Origin: Povalibacter uvarum
Lineage (GTDB): Bacteria > Pseudomonadota > Gammaproteobacteria > Steroidobacterales > Steroidobacteraceae
Reading direction: 5' to 3'
Length of the DNA stretch: 64,000 nt
Assembly: GCF_014202975.1 (NCBI RefSeq)
Contig: NZ_JACHHZ010000005.1
Span: forward strand, 434,001-498,000
Shown: one piece after another, positions 1-8,898 of the stretch
Layout: each line of letters begins with the position of its first letter
How positions within the stretch are numbered: position 1 is the stretch's first letter
Program-made: the position numbers and the translations under genes
Notes under the pieces: model-generated
What the model was told of the DNA's origin: nothing
Seen by the model: the letters and a program-made list of their open reading frames with translations, nothing else
Databases searched by the model: none

Positions 1-1446
1 CAGGTCGCTTTCGTCGATGTCGGCGGTACCAGGATTGTCGTTGAACGTCAGCGCCGGAATGCCGTCACCTGCGTTGAAGTCAATGGACAGGCCGGGCGCG
101 ACGCGAACGCCACGCATGGCGATGAAGTCTTCCTCGTATTCGCTCGTCTGCCAGGCCACATCGGCGCGCAACTCGAAGGCATCGCTGACGTTCCACTTGC
201 CGCCGAGCGCGTACAGGAAGCTGTCGGTCTTCGCCGTGAACAAGTCACCGCTCGTGAAGCCGAAAGGCACGTCCGTGTTGCGCGACTTGACGATGTTCGT
301 GCCCGGGTAGAGCACGATGTTGGCGTTCTGGGGGCTGCCCCAGAAGTCGACGAACGTGAACATCAGCGAATTGAACTGCTGGTTGCGATAGCCGTTGTAG
401 AACACATCGAGCACGTACTCGGATGAGTCGTTGGGTGCCCACTGCAGTGAGATGTTGGCTGCCGGACGCTCGCGCTCGCCAGTGAGATCGCTGGCGAACA
501 CAGCATCGCGTGACAGGATGTACTCGGCCTCTTCGCCGCCGACAACCATTGTCGAGCCTGGTGCCGTGGGCAGACCGTTGAGCAGTCCAGGCTGCCAGTT
601 TTCCACGCCCCAGTACTGCGGAGCGACTGCCCAGTCTTCAGGACCGCCCTGGTTATAGACCGAACGAATGATCTGGTAAGCCCCGAGATTCGCGGGCGGA
701 TCATCCGTGGCAAACGGCATCTGCGCGCCAGCCGTGAAGCTCTGACCGCGATAGTTTGTCTGCGCGTACGAGACGTTCAGCAGCGCGCCGACCTCGCCGA
801 TGCCCGTTGTCCAGCGATCGCTGAACAGCGCGCTGACGTTGGGATCCAGTTCTTCACTCTGTTCCTGATAGATGCCGCGCACCGACAGCGAAACTTTGCT
901 CTCGGGGAAATTGAAAGGGCGCTGCGTCTGAATGTCGATCACGCCGGCGATACCGGCCTCGATCAGGTCGGCGGAGCGGGTCTTGAAGACGTCGACCCGG
1001 TTGATCAGGTTGGCCGGCACGTCGGCCAGCGCAATCTGACGGCCCGATGCCGTGAACACGTTGCGGCCATTGACCGTCGTTGTGACATCGTCGAGGCCGC
1101 GAATGGAGACTTTGCCGGCCTCGCCGTTTGCACGGTCGGTGACTTGAACACCGGGCACGCGCTGCAGCGCTTCGACCACGTTGTTGTCCGGGAACTTGCC
1201 GATGTCCTCGGCCACGATCGCATCGACGAGTTGAATGGATTCGCGCTTGATGTCGAGTGCCTTCTCGAGGCTCTCGCGAATGCCGGAGACGACCACTTCT
1301 TCCAGCTCTTCGGTCGCCGGCGCTGCCGCCTGACCGAAGGCACTGCCGCCCGCTGTGACGCCGAGCAGCACCGTCGAAATGGCCGAAGCCAGCCGCATGT
1401 TGCGCGGCGTGCGGTGATTGGCGCGCTCGATCCCCCACCTGTTCAT
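1..1446 (-). CDS. TonB-dependent receptor, 3' end outside window
   Basis: Outer-membrane active transporter, probably for arabinan oligosaccharides given the neighbouring genes. The reading frame is open from the ATG at 1446 to the window edge (482 codons), so the C-terminal barrel strands are missing. A signal peptide ends near AFGQA, and a TonB-box-like acidic stretch (EELEEVVVSG) follows. The plug then shows the family pattern DIGKFPDNNVVEALQRVPGV, typical of the Xanthomonas/Caulobacter-type carbohydrate receptors. A GGGGGAG ribosome site lies just upstream of the start. The gene is divergent from the GH43 arabinanase. Two GntR-like sites lie 18 to 61 bp upstream of the start. The family is clear; the substrate is inferred from context only. 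Confidence 0.93.
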   Translation of the reverse strand, partial: MNRWGIERANHRTPRNMRLASAISTVLLGVTAGGSAFGQAAAPATEELEEVVVSGIRESLEKALDIKRESIQLVDAIVAEDIGKFPDNNVVEALQRVPGVQVTDRANGEAGKVSIRGLDDVTTTVNGRNVFTASGRQIALADVPANLINRVDVFKTRSADLIEAGIAGVIDIQTQRPFNFPESKVSLSVRGIYQEQSEELDPNVSALFSDRWTTGIGEVGALLNVSYAQTNYRGQSFTAGAQMPFATDDPPANLGAYQIIRSVYNQGGPEDWAVAPQYWGVENWQPGLLNGLPTAPGSTMVVGGEEAEYILSRDAVFASDLTGERERPAANISLQWAPNDSSEYVLDVFYNGYRNQQFNSLMFTFVDFWGSPQNANIVLYPGTNIVKSRNTDVPFGFTSGDLFTAKTDSFLYALGGKWNVSDAFELRADVAWQTSEYEEDFIAMRGVRVAPGLSIDFNAGDGIPALTFNDNPGTADIDESDL

Positions 1447-1463
1447 ATAATGCTCCCCCAAGT

Positions 1464-1507
1464 TTGTTAGACAATTGAATCCGACCGGGCCATCTTGTCC
1501 GACAATT
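1464..1507. promoter_or_regulatory. Twin GntR/FadR-type operator candidates
   Basis: Two copies of a 13-mer occur at 1464-1476 (TTGTTAGACAATT) and 1495-1507 (TTGTCCGACAATT). They start 31 bp apart, about three helical turns. Each contains TTGTnnnACAA, which fits the TNGTnnnACNA consensus known for the FadR subfamily of GntR regulators. They lie directly upstream of the receptor start at 1446, so they probably control that gene. No GntR gene is in the window. Confidence 0.5.
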
Positions 1508-1609
1508 AGGCGGCTGGCAAGGAGGGTTCGGGCCCGGATCGCTGTTTCGGAGGCGTTCGCAGGTGCAAAATGAGCCTGTCTTACTCTCGCCACACGGTGC
1601 CGAGGGGTC

Positions 1610-1632
1610 GAAACCTTCCGGTAACCGGTTTC
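1610..1632. promoter_or_regulatory. LacI-type operator candidate (AACCGGTT core)
   Basis: GAAACC (1610-1615) and GGTTTC (1627-1632) form an inverted repeat, and AACCGGTT at 1623-1630 is a perfect 8-bp palindrome with a central CG. Such CG-centred palindromes are typical of LacI-family operators. It lies about 320 bp before the GH43 start. The regulator is unknown. Confidence 0.35.
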
Positions 1633-1949
1633 GGTACCTCCTTCAGGCTTGCCCACCCTGGTCCGGATCGATACCATTCATTTGTCGGAGTTAATGCAAG
1701 TCAAGGCGTCGAACGCGCGCTGCTGGGGGAAAATCGATGACACGTCTGAATGGCCGCGGCCGCGTAGCAATGCCGGGCGCGAATTCCTCCGCCGATTCCC
1801 ACATGACTTTCATGGCGCGGTGATCGCGCACCGATTTCTCACGCTCTCTCCCCGGCCGGCTGTCGTGGCAAAGTCGCTTCCCCTGGCGACTGCCGCGACG
1901 CCGGCCGGGGGACTTCGCGCTCACGGCAAATGACCCACGGCAGCGATCG

Positions 1950-2981
1950 ATGACCAACGGCTCGTATCTGAACCGTCGAGACCTTCTGCGTGCGACGACG
2001 CTGTCGCTCGGCGCGCTGCTGTTGCCGCGGCCGGGAAGCGCGCAGTCCCCGATCAACGAGCGCCTGGCCGGCAATCTCTTTCCTGTTCACGATCCCTGCC
2101 TGGTCAAGGAAGGCGATACCTATCATTTGTTCTCCACGGGCCAGGCGGCCGACGCGACCGGCCTGCTGCCGTGGCGTACGTCGAAGGATCTGGTGAACTG
2201 GGAGCTGCGCGGCAAGGTTTTCGATGCCATTCCCAAGTGGGCGCAGGAGGCCGTACCCGGCACCGTCGGCATGTGGGCGCCGGACATCATTCATATTAAC
2301 GGCGAGTACCGGCTCTACTACTCGTGCTCGACTTTCGGATCGAACCGGTCCGTCATAGGGCTGATTGCCAATCGCACGCTCGATTCGGCCTCGCCCGATT
2401 TTCAATGGGAGGATCGCGGGCTGGTGATCGAGTCGCAGCGCAACGATGACTTCAACGCCATCGATTCGAACGTGCTCGTCGATCGCGAAGGGCAGCACTG
2501 GCTCACGCTCGGCAGCTTCTGGAGCGGGATCAAGCTGTTTCCGATCGATGCGCGGACAGGGAAGCCTCGCCCCGGTGAAAAGCGCAAATACTCACTGGCG
2601 TCACGACCTGTGCCGGACAAGGCGCCCGCTGCCATCGAAGCACCGTTCCTGATCGAGCGGAACGGCTACTACTATCTCTTCGTCTCCTTCGACTACTGCT
2701 GCCGCGGTGCGAGCAGTTCGTACTACATCGTCGCCGGCCGCTCGAAGAGCGTGACGGGCCCGTACGTCGGCCGTGACGGAAAATCGATGCTCGATGGCTA
2801 CGGCACCCAGATCCTGCGCGGAGACCGCCGTTTCCGCGGTCCCGGCCACAACGCCATCTTTCGTGAAGGCTCGAACGACTATCTCGTCTATCACGCGTAC
2901 GACGCCGAGCATGACGGCCGGCCGACGCTGCGCATCGCGCCGGTCGACTGGAGCGATGGCTGGCCGGTGGTGAGCTCGTGA
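1950..2981 (+). CDS. GH43 endo-1,5-alpha-L-arabinanase, Tat-exported
   Basis: Hydrolyses alpha-1,5-arabinan backbones outside the cytoplasm to release arabino-oligosaccharides. The N-terminus has a twin-arginine type signal (NRRDLLR, hydrophobic stretch, then SAQ). GH43 catalytic residues are in place: base Asp48 in VHDPC, pKa-modulating Asp172 in AIDSN, and acid Glu230 in AIEAPF. The FDYCCRG and GPGHN motifs point to the arabinanase subfamily (GH43_5-like). The 343-residue length is normal for a single five-bladed propeller without extra modules. It is the first gene of a rightward series including an ABC importer and two arabinofuranosidases, which supports arabinan as substrate. The start at 1950 leaves a complete Tat signal. 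Confidence 0.9.
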   Translation: MTNGSYLNRRDLLRATTLSLGALLLPRPGSAQSPINERLAGNLFPVHDPCLVKEGDTYHLFSTGQAADATGLLPWRTSKDLVNWELRGKVFDAIPKWAQEAVPGTVGMWAPDIIHINGEYRLYYSCSTFGSNRSVIGLIANRTLDSASPDFQWEDRGLVIESQRNDDFNAIDSNVLVDREGQHWLTLGSFWSGIKLFPIDARTGKPRPGEKRKYSLASRPVPDKAPAAIEAPFLIERNGYYYLFVSFDYCCRGASSSYYIVAGRSKSVTGPYVGRDGKSMLDGYGTQILRGDRRFRGPGHNAIFREGSNDYLVYHAYDAEHDGRPTLRIAPVDWSDGWPVVSS

Positions 2982-2997
2982 AGACGCGGAGCAAACC

Positions 2998-3101
2998 AGA
3001 ATTTTCCACGGGGGGCACGGGGAAGTACGGGGGCCGGAAATCCGGCGTCATTGCGAACTCGGTCCTTCCCCCGTGTTCCCCGTGCCCCCCGTGGAAATTC
3101 T
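2998..3101. repeat. Large inverted repeat between GH43 and ABC genes
   Basis: Left arm 2998-3033 and right arm 3068-3101 are near-perfect reverse complements over about 34 bp, built around CCACGGGGGGCACGGGGAA, with two small mismatches. A smaller hairpin (GCCGGA/TCCGGC, 3033-3046) lies inside. As RNA it would be a very stable stem within the operon. It could be a REP/MITE-like element or an mRNA processing or attenuation structure. It has no U-tract. Confidence 0.85.
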
Positions 3102-3122
3102 TTCTTTCTCCTGAGTGACCTC

Positions 3123-4214
3123 GTGGCTGAACTCGAAATCATCAATGTCAGCAAAACCTTCGGGCAGTCGAAGGTGATCGACAACGTATCGCTGACGGTC
3201 GGCGCGAAAGAGTTCGTGGTCTTTCTTGGGCCCTCGGGCTGCGGCAAGTCGACGCTTCTGCGCATGATCGCGGGGCTCGAAACGGTGGACGAAGGCGAGA
3301 TTCGCATCGGCGGGAAGCGTGTCGACGCGCTCCCGCCCGGCGAGCGCGGCGTCGCAATGGTCTTTCAGCACTACGCGCTGTATCCGCACATGACGGTGCG
3401 CGAGAACATGTCGTTCGGCCTGCGCAACGTGAAGATCGCGCCCGCCGAGATCGATCGGCGAGTGGCTGCCGCAGCGAAGATGCTGGAAATCGAGCATCTG
3501 CTCCAACGCAAACCGGCCCAGATCTCCGGCGGCCAGCGACAACGCGTCGCGATCGGCCGGGCGATCGTCAAGGAGCCGCACCTGTTCCTGTTCGATGAGC
3601 CGCTGTCGAATCTAGACGCAGCGCTTCGGGTGCGTACCCGCCTCGAGATCGCGCAGCTTCATCAGCGTGTCGATGCGGCGATGATCTTCGTCACGCACGA
3701 TCAGATCGAGGCGATGACGCTGGCGCACCGGATCGTCGTGATGAACAACCAGCGGATCGAGCAGATCGGCACGCCGATGGAGGTCTACTCGCGGCCGGCC
3801 ACCGCGTTCGTCGCAGGATTCGTCGGCACACCCTGCATGAACTTCGCGCCGGTTGAAATCACGGGCGCGTCGCCGTTCGTCACGCTGCGGTTGCCCGACG
3901 GATCGATGCTCGAGACACGGGTGGATCGCAAAGCGCTGCCGGAAGGAGGGCGGTTCAAACTGGGAGTCCGGGCGGAATCGGTTCGGCCCTGCGCGACGGG
4001 CGAGGGCAATTGCAGCGGCACGGTGAAGTTCGTCGAACGCCTCGGTGACCGCACGCTCGTCTATGTCCTGCTCAGCGACGGCACGACGATCGTCGCCGAG
4101 GACGCTGGCATGAGCCGCATCGCGATTGCCGACGCTGTCGGCCTGCGGTTCGATAGCGCAGGCGTGCACCTGTTCGACGATGTGCGCGGCTATCACGCAG
4201 CCGAGGGCGCCTGA
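3123..4214 (+). CDS. ABC importer ATPase, MalK/UgpC type
   Basis: Energises the sugar importer encoded by the next three genes. Visible motifs: Walker [11 protein letters not shown]-loop [13 protein letters not shown], signature [15 protein letters not shown] (ISGGQ for the usual LSGGQ), Walker [13 protein letters not shown] and switch FVTHD. A C-terminal TOBE-like region follows, as in MalK, UgpC and MsmX. I chose the GTG at 3123 (product starts [14 protein letters not shown]). The longer frame back to 3051 would translate the inverted repeat and begins with TTG. Its stop is one base before the next gene's ATG, so translational coupling is likely. A dedicated ATPase inside an arabinan locus contrasts with Bacillus, where MsmX is shared between importers. 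Confidence 0.93.
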   Translation: MAELEIINVSKTFGQSKVIDNVSLTVGAKEFVVFLGPSGCGKSTLLRMIAGLETVDEGEIRIGGKRVDALPPGERGVAMVFQHYALYPHMTVRENMSFGLRNVKIAPAEIDRRVAAAAKMLEIEHLLQRKPAQISGGQRQRVAIGRAIVKEPHLFLFDEPLSNLDAALRVRTRLEIAQLHQRVDAAMIFVTHDQIEAMTLAHRIVVMNNQRIEQIGTPMEVYSRPATAFVAGFVGTPCMNFAPVEITGASPFVTLRLPDGSMLETRVDRKALPEGGRFKLGVRAESVRPCATGEGNCSGTVKFVERLGDRTLVYVLLSDGTTIVAEDAGMSRIAIADAVGLRFDSAGVHLFDDVRGYHAAEGA

Positions 4215-4215
4215 G

Positions 4216-5127
4216 ATGTCGGTCGCGGCTGCACACGTTACGGATTCACGTGAGACGCGCAGCGGCGCTCGTGGCGACTGGAGCAGCCTGCTCTATGTCG
4301 CGCCGTTCCTGCTCATCTATATCGTGCTGGTCGTGTATCCATTGTTCTCCGGCATGTGGCTGAGCCTCCACAAGGCGGACTTCTTTGGTGAACGCGTTTT
4401 CGTCGGACTCGAGAACTTCACGCGCCTGCTGGCGGACAAAGTATTCCTGGGGACGCTGTGGAACACGTTCTACTTCATTGTGCTCACGGTGCCTGCGCTC
4501 GCGATCATCGGACTCGGATTGGCGCTGGCGTTGAATCGAACGACGCGAGCCGCAGCGGTACTTCGCGGCGTGTTTTTCTCGTCGTCCGTTCTTTCGGTGA
4601 CCATCGTCACCTTGTTGTGGCGCGTGGTATTCATTCCAGACGGTGGCTTCATCGCCACCGTGCTCGAGATGTTCGGCAAGCCGCCTGTCGCTTTCCTGAG
4701 TGACGAAGATCTCGCGCTACCCGCGATTGCGATCACGACCATCTGGTGGTGCATCGGACTGCCAATGATGCTGTTCCTCGCAGCGCTGCAGCAGGTGCCA
4801 AAAGAGCTGTACGAGGCGGCTGCGCTGGACAACGCCGGTCGCTGGAAGACGCTCTGGAGCGTGACGCTGCCGTCGATCCGCCGCACCTTCGCGCTCGTGA
4901 TCATCATCGAGATCGTGCTGCAGTTTCAGCTTTTCGGCCAGGCGCAGCTCATGACGCTTGGCGGACCGAACAATGCGTCGCGACCCATCGTGTTGTTCAT
5001 CTACGAAGTCGGCTTCAACCGCTGGGATATCGGCTACGCAGCGGCGGCCGCGCAGATTCTGTTCGGACTGATCCTGATGGCCGCACTGGCACAGTACTTC
5101 GTGGCCCGCCGCAAGGGAGAAGCCTGA
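4216..5127 (+). CDS. ABC sugar importer permease 1 (MalF/UgpA type)
   Basis: Inner-membrane permease that pairs with the next gene. About six membrane segments are visible, starting at LLYVAPFLLIYIVLVVYPLF. The cytoplasmic coupling motif EAAALDNAGRWKTLWSVTLP matches the EAA loop that docks on the ATPase. The 303-residue length is usual for this subunit. The ATG at 4216 follows the ATPase stop (4212-4214). A longer frame from 4126 would overlap the ATPase gene and lacks family sequence. The likely substrate is arabino-oligosaccharides, by analogy to AraNPQ, and rests on the neighbouring GH43, GH51 and GH127 genes. Confidence 0.93.
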   Translation: MSVAAAHVTDSRETRSGARGDWSSLLYVAPFLLIYIVLVVYPLFSGMWLSLHKADFFGERVFVGLENFTRLLADKVFLGTLWNTFYFIVLTVPALAIIGLGLALALNRTTRAAAVLRGVFFSSSVLSVTIVTLLWRVVFIPDGGFIATVLEMFGKPPVAFLSDEDLALPAIAITTIWWCIGLPMMLFLAALQQVPKELYEAAALDNAGRWKTLWSVTLPSIRRTFALVIIIEIVLQFQLFGQAQLMTLGGPNNASRPIVLFIYEVGFNRWDIGYAAAAAQILFGLILMAALAQYFVARRKGEA

Positions 5128-5966
5128 TGGCCGCGGGCAGCATGGTCGGGCGCACGCTCAGCGATCGACTGATCCTCGTAGCGGTGATCGTGCTCGGCAT
5201 CGTCATGGTCGCACCGATCGTGTGGGCGTTGGGCCTGTCGCTCAAGACAAACGCCGAGCTGATGGTCGATACGAGCTCGGTGCTGCATGCGCCGTACACG
5301 CTGCAGAACTACTGGGACCTCGTGATCGGATCGCCGGTGTTCCGCTGGTTCGTGAACAGCATGATCGTGTCGCTCGGCATGACGATCGGTGTGCTCGTTC
5401 TGTCGTCGCTGGCCGGTTACGGATTCGCGCGCCTGGAGTTTCCAGGCCGGGATATCATCTTCGTGCTGGTGTTGTTCGGGCTGGCTGTCCCGGAGCAAGC
5501 GGTGATCATTCCGCGGCATCAACTGTTCAGCGAGCTTGGCCTGCACAACACGTACATCGGACTCATCCTCCCGGGCCTGTCGACGTCGTTCGGGGTGTTC
5601 CTGATGACGCAGTATTTTCGCGCGATTCCGCGTGAAGTCGACGAAGCCGCGATGCTCGACAACGCCACTCGATTCCAGGTCTTCTGGCGTGTGTTGTTGC
5701 CGATGACGTTGCCGGCGCAGGCAACCCTCGGCATCTACACCTTCCTGCACGCGTGGAACGACTATTGGTGGCCGCTGATCTCGGGCACGAACGCCCAGAT
5801 GTACACAGTGACCGTGGGCATCGCGTCGACTCAGATCAATTTCGCCGAGTCCGCCGGCCTCGGATTCCTGATGGCGCAGGCGATCTTCGCCGCGCTGCCG
5901 ATCCTCATCGTGTACGTCTTCTTCCAGAAGTACATCGTGCGCGCGGTTTCTGGAGGAGCGACGTGA
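5127..5966 (+). CDS. ABC sugar importer permease 2 (MalG/UgpE type)
   Basis: Second permease subunit. It has the MalG-type fold with an N-terminal membrane segment (LILVAVIVLGIVMVAPIVWA), an EAA loop (DEAAMLDNATRFQVFWRVLLP) and the HAWNDYWWPL segment typical of this subunit. The start ATG overlaps the previous stop by one base (TGATG at 5125-5129), a sign of coupled translation. Length is 279 residues. With the ATPase, permease 1 and the lipoprotein it forms a complete CUT1-family importer. Confidence 0.93.
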   Translation: MAAGSMVGRTLSDRLILVAVIVLGIVMVAPIVWALGLSLKTNAELMVDTSSVLHAPYTLQNYWDLVIGSPVFRWFVNSMIVSLGMTIGVLVLSSLAGYGFARLEFPGRDIIFVLVLFGLAVPEQAVIIPRHQLFSELGLHNTYIGLILPGLSTSFGVFLMTQYFRAIPREVDEAAMLDNATRFQVFWRVLLPMTLPAQATLGIYTFLHAWNDYWWPLISGTNAQMYTVTVGIASTQINFAESAGLGFLMAQAIFAALPILIVYVFFQKYIVRAVSGGAT

Positions 5967-7294
5967 AGCGACGTGCCTTCGCGGGCCTCGCGGGTGCCGC
6001 CCTTCTCGCAGGCTGCGGCGTTTCGCAAGCGCCCAATGAAATCGTCGTGCAGCGATTCTTCGGTACCTGCAACGCCCAGTACGGATCGCAAACGGATGTC
6101 GCTGCGGCGCAGACCGAGTGCGGGATCATCACGACGCTCATCAACAAATTTCGCGCCGAGAATCCGGACATCAAGGTGACCGTGAGCACGGTGGCCTGGC
6201 CCGGTTACAACCAGCTCTCGGCGCAGATGGCGACCGGCGATGCGCCCGACGTCGTCACGATGCACGAGTCGGCGATTCCAGATTTCCAGTCGCGCCACTT
6301 GCTGGAACCGATGGGCGAGGAGTTGCGGGCGGTTGGCGTGGAGCCGGACAACTTCACCGAAGCGAGTCTGAAAGGCGTCACGATTGCAGGCAACGTTTGG
6401 GGCATGCCGTTCGACACGTGGGCGCCGCTGTGGCACATCAACATGAACTATTTCCGACAGGCCGGGCTCGTGCGCGACGACAAGCCGATCCTGCCGTCAT
6501 CGCCGGAAGAGCTCATCGAGCAGGCTCGTCAGTTCAAGAAGGCGACGGGCAAGCCGTACTTCGTTCAGGCACTCGCAAACCAGAAACCGGCGTACTCGCG
6601 GAACCTGTACACATATCTGATGCAGCAGGACGCGGACTTCTTCGCCGATCCGAAGCGCATCAAGCTGCGGACACCCGAGGCCCGCCGGATCGTCGAGATG
6701 TTCCGGACGCTCTACGAAGAAGGACTCACGACTCGCGACCAGGACTATGCCGCTGCGACGCGCGGCTTCATGAATGGTGACGGCGGTGTGTATCTCGTCG
6801 GCACCTGGATGATCGGCGACTACGAAGCGGAGTCGCGACGGCCTGACCGACCGCTGTCGAACGGCTACACCGTCTATCCGTATCCGCAGCTCTTCCCGGA
6901 GAAGGACGCCACCTTCGCTGACGGCCATTCGTGGGTCATGCCGGTGAAAGAGCGAACTCCCCAGCAACGACAGGCTGTCTATCGTCTTCTGAAGTTCCTT
7001 GCCGACAACAACTTTCAGTGGGCGCGCACCGGTCATCTGCCCGCGTTCACGAGCGTCATCGAAAGCGCCGAGTTCAAGGCGCTGCCGTATCGCGACAACA
7101 TCGCGAAGATTGCGCTTACAGGGACGCCGCTGCCGGCGGGCGTCGAGCGACGGTTCGCCATCGAAGACACGATCGGCGAAGAGCTTGCCCCCGCCATCGC
7201 CGGCCAGAAGTCGGTGGAGGCCGCGCTGTTCGACGCCGAGCATCGCGTCAACGATCTCTTGTTTCATGTGCTGGCGACGAGCGGTGAGCCATGA
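5963..7294 (+). CDS. ABC importer extracellular solute-binding lipoprotein
   Basis: Captures sugar in the periplasm for the two upstream permeases. The GTG start at 5963 overlaps the permease stop (GTGA). The product begins with a short charged and hydrophobic signal ending in LLAGC, a lipobox, so it is probably membrane-anchored. The body is of the family 1 (MalE-like) type, with TVAWPGYNQLSAQMATGDAPD, GMPFDTW and the WMIGDYE and HSWVMP segments. Length is about 443 residues, normal for the family. The frame extends upstream to 5753, but that part overlaps the permease gene and has no signal peptide. Confidence 0.92.
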   Translation: MKRRAFAGLAGAALLAGCGVSQAPNEIVVQRFFGTCNAQYGSQTDVAAAQTECGIITTLINKFRAENPDIKVTVSTVAWPGYNQLSAQMATGDAPDVVTMHESAIPDFQSRHLLEPMGEELRAVGVEPDNFTEASLKGVTIAGNVWGMPFDTWAPLWHINMNYFRQAGLVRDDKPILPSSPEELIEQARQFKKATGKPYFVQALANQKPAYSRNLYTYLMQQDADFFADPKRIKLRTPEARRIVEMFRTLYEEGLTTRDQDYAAATRGFMNGDGGVYLVGTWMIGDYEAESRRPDRPLSNGYTVYPYPQLFPEKDATFADGHSWVMPVKERTPQQRQAVYRLLKFLADNNFQWARTGHLPAFTSVIESAEFKALPYRDNIAKIALTGTPLPAGVERRFAIEDTIGEELAPAIAGQKSVEAALFDAEHRVNDLLFHVLATSGEP

Positions 7295-7298
7295 GCAA

Positions 7299-7327
7299 CG
7301 AGCCAGAGGTTCCATCCATCTGGCTCG
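7299..7327. repeat. Hairpin between binding protein and GH51 gene
   Basis: CGAGCCAGA (7299-7307) and TCTGGCTCG (7319-7327) form a 9-bp stem with an 11-nt loop. No U-run follows, so it is not a classical terminator. It could be an mRNA stability or partial-termination structure separating transporter and enzyme expression. Confidence 0.45.
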
Positions 7328-7386
7328 CAGCTCGCAGCGCATCGCTCGCAGCTTCCGATCTCTCCTAATTCTCCGAGACCTCCCCC

Positions 7387-8898
7387 ATGCTCCGCTCCAG
7401 AATCATCGTCGACCGCGACTTCATCATCTCTCCTCTCGATCGCCGCGTGTTCGGCACGTTCGTCGAACACATGGGGCGATGTGTCTACGGCGGTATCTAC
7501 GAGCCGGGGCATCCGACCGCGGACAAGCGCGGCTTTCGTCAGGACGTGCTCGAGCTCACCAAGGAGCTGGGTCCGACGATCGTTCGCTATCCCGGCGGCA
7601 ACTTCCTCTCGGGGTACAACTGGGAGGATGGCGTGGGGCCGAAGGACAAGCGCCCGACGCGACTCGATCTCGCATGGGGCTCGACCGAGACCAACCAGTT
7701 CGGCACGAACGAGTTCATGGATTGGTGTCGCGTCGCGAACGTAGAGCCGATGTTCGCGGTGAACACAGGGACGCGGGGTGCCGACGAGGCGCGTAATTTC
7801 CTCGAGTACTGCAACCATCCGGGCGGCACGTATTGGTCGGACCTGCGCCGCTCGCACGGTTACGAGAAACCGCACGACATCAAGTTCTGGTGCGTCGGCA
7901 ACGAAATGGATGGGCCATGGCAAATCTGCCGCAAGACCGCGACCGAGTACGGCCGCATAGCGCAGGAGACCGGCAAGGTCATGCGCTGGGTGGACCCCGA
8001 CATCAAGCTCGCAGCCTGTGGTTCATCCGCACGGACCATGCCGACATACGCTGCATGGGAACACGACGTGCTGGACAACTGTTTCAACGAGGTCGATTTC
8101 ATCTCGCTGCACCAGTACTTCCGCAATGACAGCAACGACATCCAGACGTTCTTCACGGTCATCGAGGACCTGGATTCGTTCATCAAGGAAGTTGCCGCGA
8201 TCGCCGATGCCGTGGCGGCGAAGCGCCGTTCCTCGAAGCGCATCATGCTGTCGCTGGACGAATGGAATGTCTGGTACAAGGCGCACACGCCAGAAGACCT
8301 GCGCAAGCCGGGCTGGCCGCAGGCACCGAAGCTCATCGAAGAGATCTACAACTTCGAGGATGCACTTATCGTCGGCGGCGCGCTGATCACCATGATCAAC
8401 AACGCCGATCGCGTGAAGGCAGCGTGCATCGCGCAGCTCGTGAATGTCATTGGTCCGATCATGACGGAGACCGGCGGTCCGGCGTGGCGCCAGACGATTT
8501 TTCATCCGTTCTCGCAGGCATCGCGGCACGCGCGCGGCAACGTACTGCGTGCGAAGATCGATTCGCCGACGTTCTCGACCAAGACACATGCCGATGCTTC
8601 CTGCGTCCTCGCGAGCATCGTGCACGACCCGGACTCCGGCGAGGTGAACATCCTGGCGCTGAACCGGCACACGACGGAAGAGATCGAGCTCGAAGTCGAA
8701 TTGCGCGGCCTCGGCAAGCTCAAGGTCGTCAGTGCGTCGGAGCTGCACCACAAGGATCTGAAGGCGATCAATTCCAAGGACAAGCGCGATGAGGTATCGC
8801 CGGCGTCACGCAGCGATGTGACGATCAGCGGCGAGACGTTGAAGGCGAAGCTCAAGCCGCTGTCGTGGAACGTGATCGCAACGGGCGCAGCGTCGTGA
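7387..8898 (+). CDS. abfA: GH51 alpha-L-arabinofuranosidase, cytosolic
   Basis: Removes terminal alpha-L-arabinofuranosyl residues from imported arabino-oligosaccharides. GH51 motifs are present: VRYPGGNFLSGYNWEDGVGP, acid/base Glu173 in VGNEMDGPW and nucleophile Glu292 in SLDEWNVW. There is no signal peptide, so it acts in the cytoplasm downstream of the ABC importer. The 503-residue length equals typical AbfA proteins. It follows the binding-protein gene by about 90 bp and overlaps the next gene's GTG start by four bases. Confidence 0.95.
   Translation: MLRSRIIVDRDFIISPLDRRVFGTFVEHMGRCVYGGIYEPGHPTADKRGFRQDVLELTKELGPTIVRYPGGNFLSGYNWEDGVGPKDKRPTRLDLAWGSTETNQFGTNEFMDWCRVANVEPMFAVNTGTRGADEARNFLEYCNHPGGTYWSDLRRSHGYEKPHDIKFWCVGNEMDGPWQICRKTATEYGRIAQETGKVMRWVDPDIKLAACGSSARTMPTYAAWEHDVLDNCFNEVDFISLHQYFRNDSNDIQTFFTVIEDLDSFIKEVAAIADAVAAKRRSSKRIMLSLDEWNVWYKAHTPEDLRKPGWPQAPKLIEEIYNFEDALIVGGALITMINNADRVKAACIAQLVNVIGPIMTETGGPAWRQTIFHPFSQASRHARGNVLRAKIDSPTFSTKTHADASCVLASIVHDPDSGEVNILALNRHTTEEIELEVELRGLGKLKVVSASELHHKDLKAINSKDKRDEVSPASRSDVTISGETLKAKLKPLSWNVIATGAAS

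Larger units (their letters stand above)
1447..1949. other. Divergent intergenic region of the arabinan locus
   Basis: This 503-bp gap separates the TonB receptor (leftward) from the GH43 gene (rightward). It holds paired TTGTnnGACAATT sites near the receptor and a palindromic AACCGGTT site in the middle, both listed separately. An open frame at 1649-1933 has no family resemblance and I do not call it a gene. I see no RNA gene. Confidence 0.6.

Noticed and set aside
1649-1933. A 94-codon frame in the divergent arabinan promoter region
   Set aside because: No ribosome site or family resemblance, and it runs through likely regulatory DNA.
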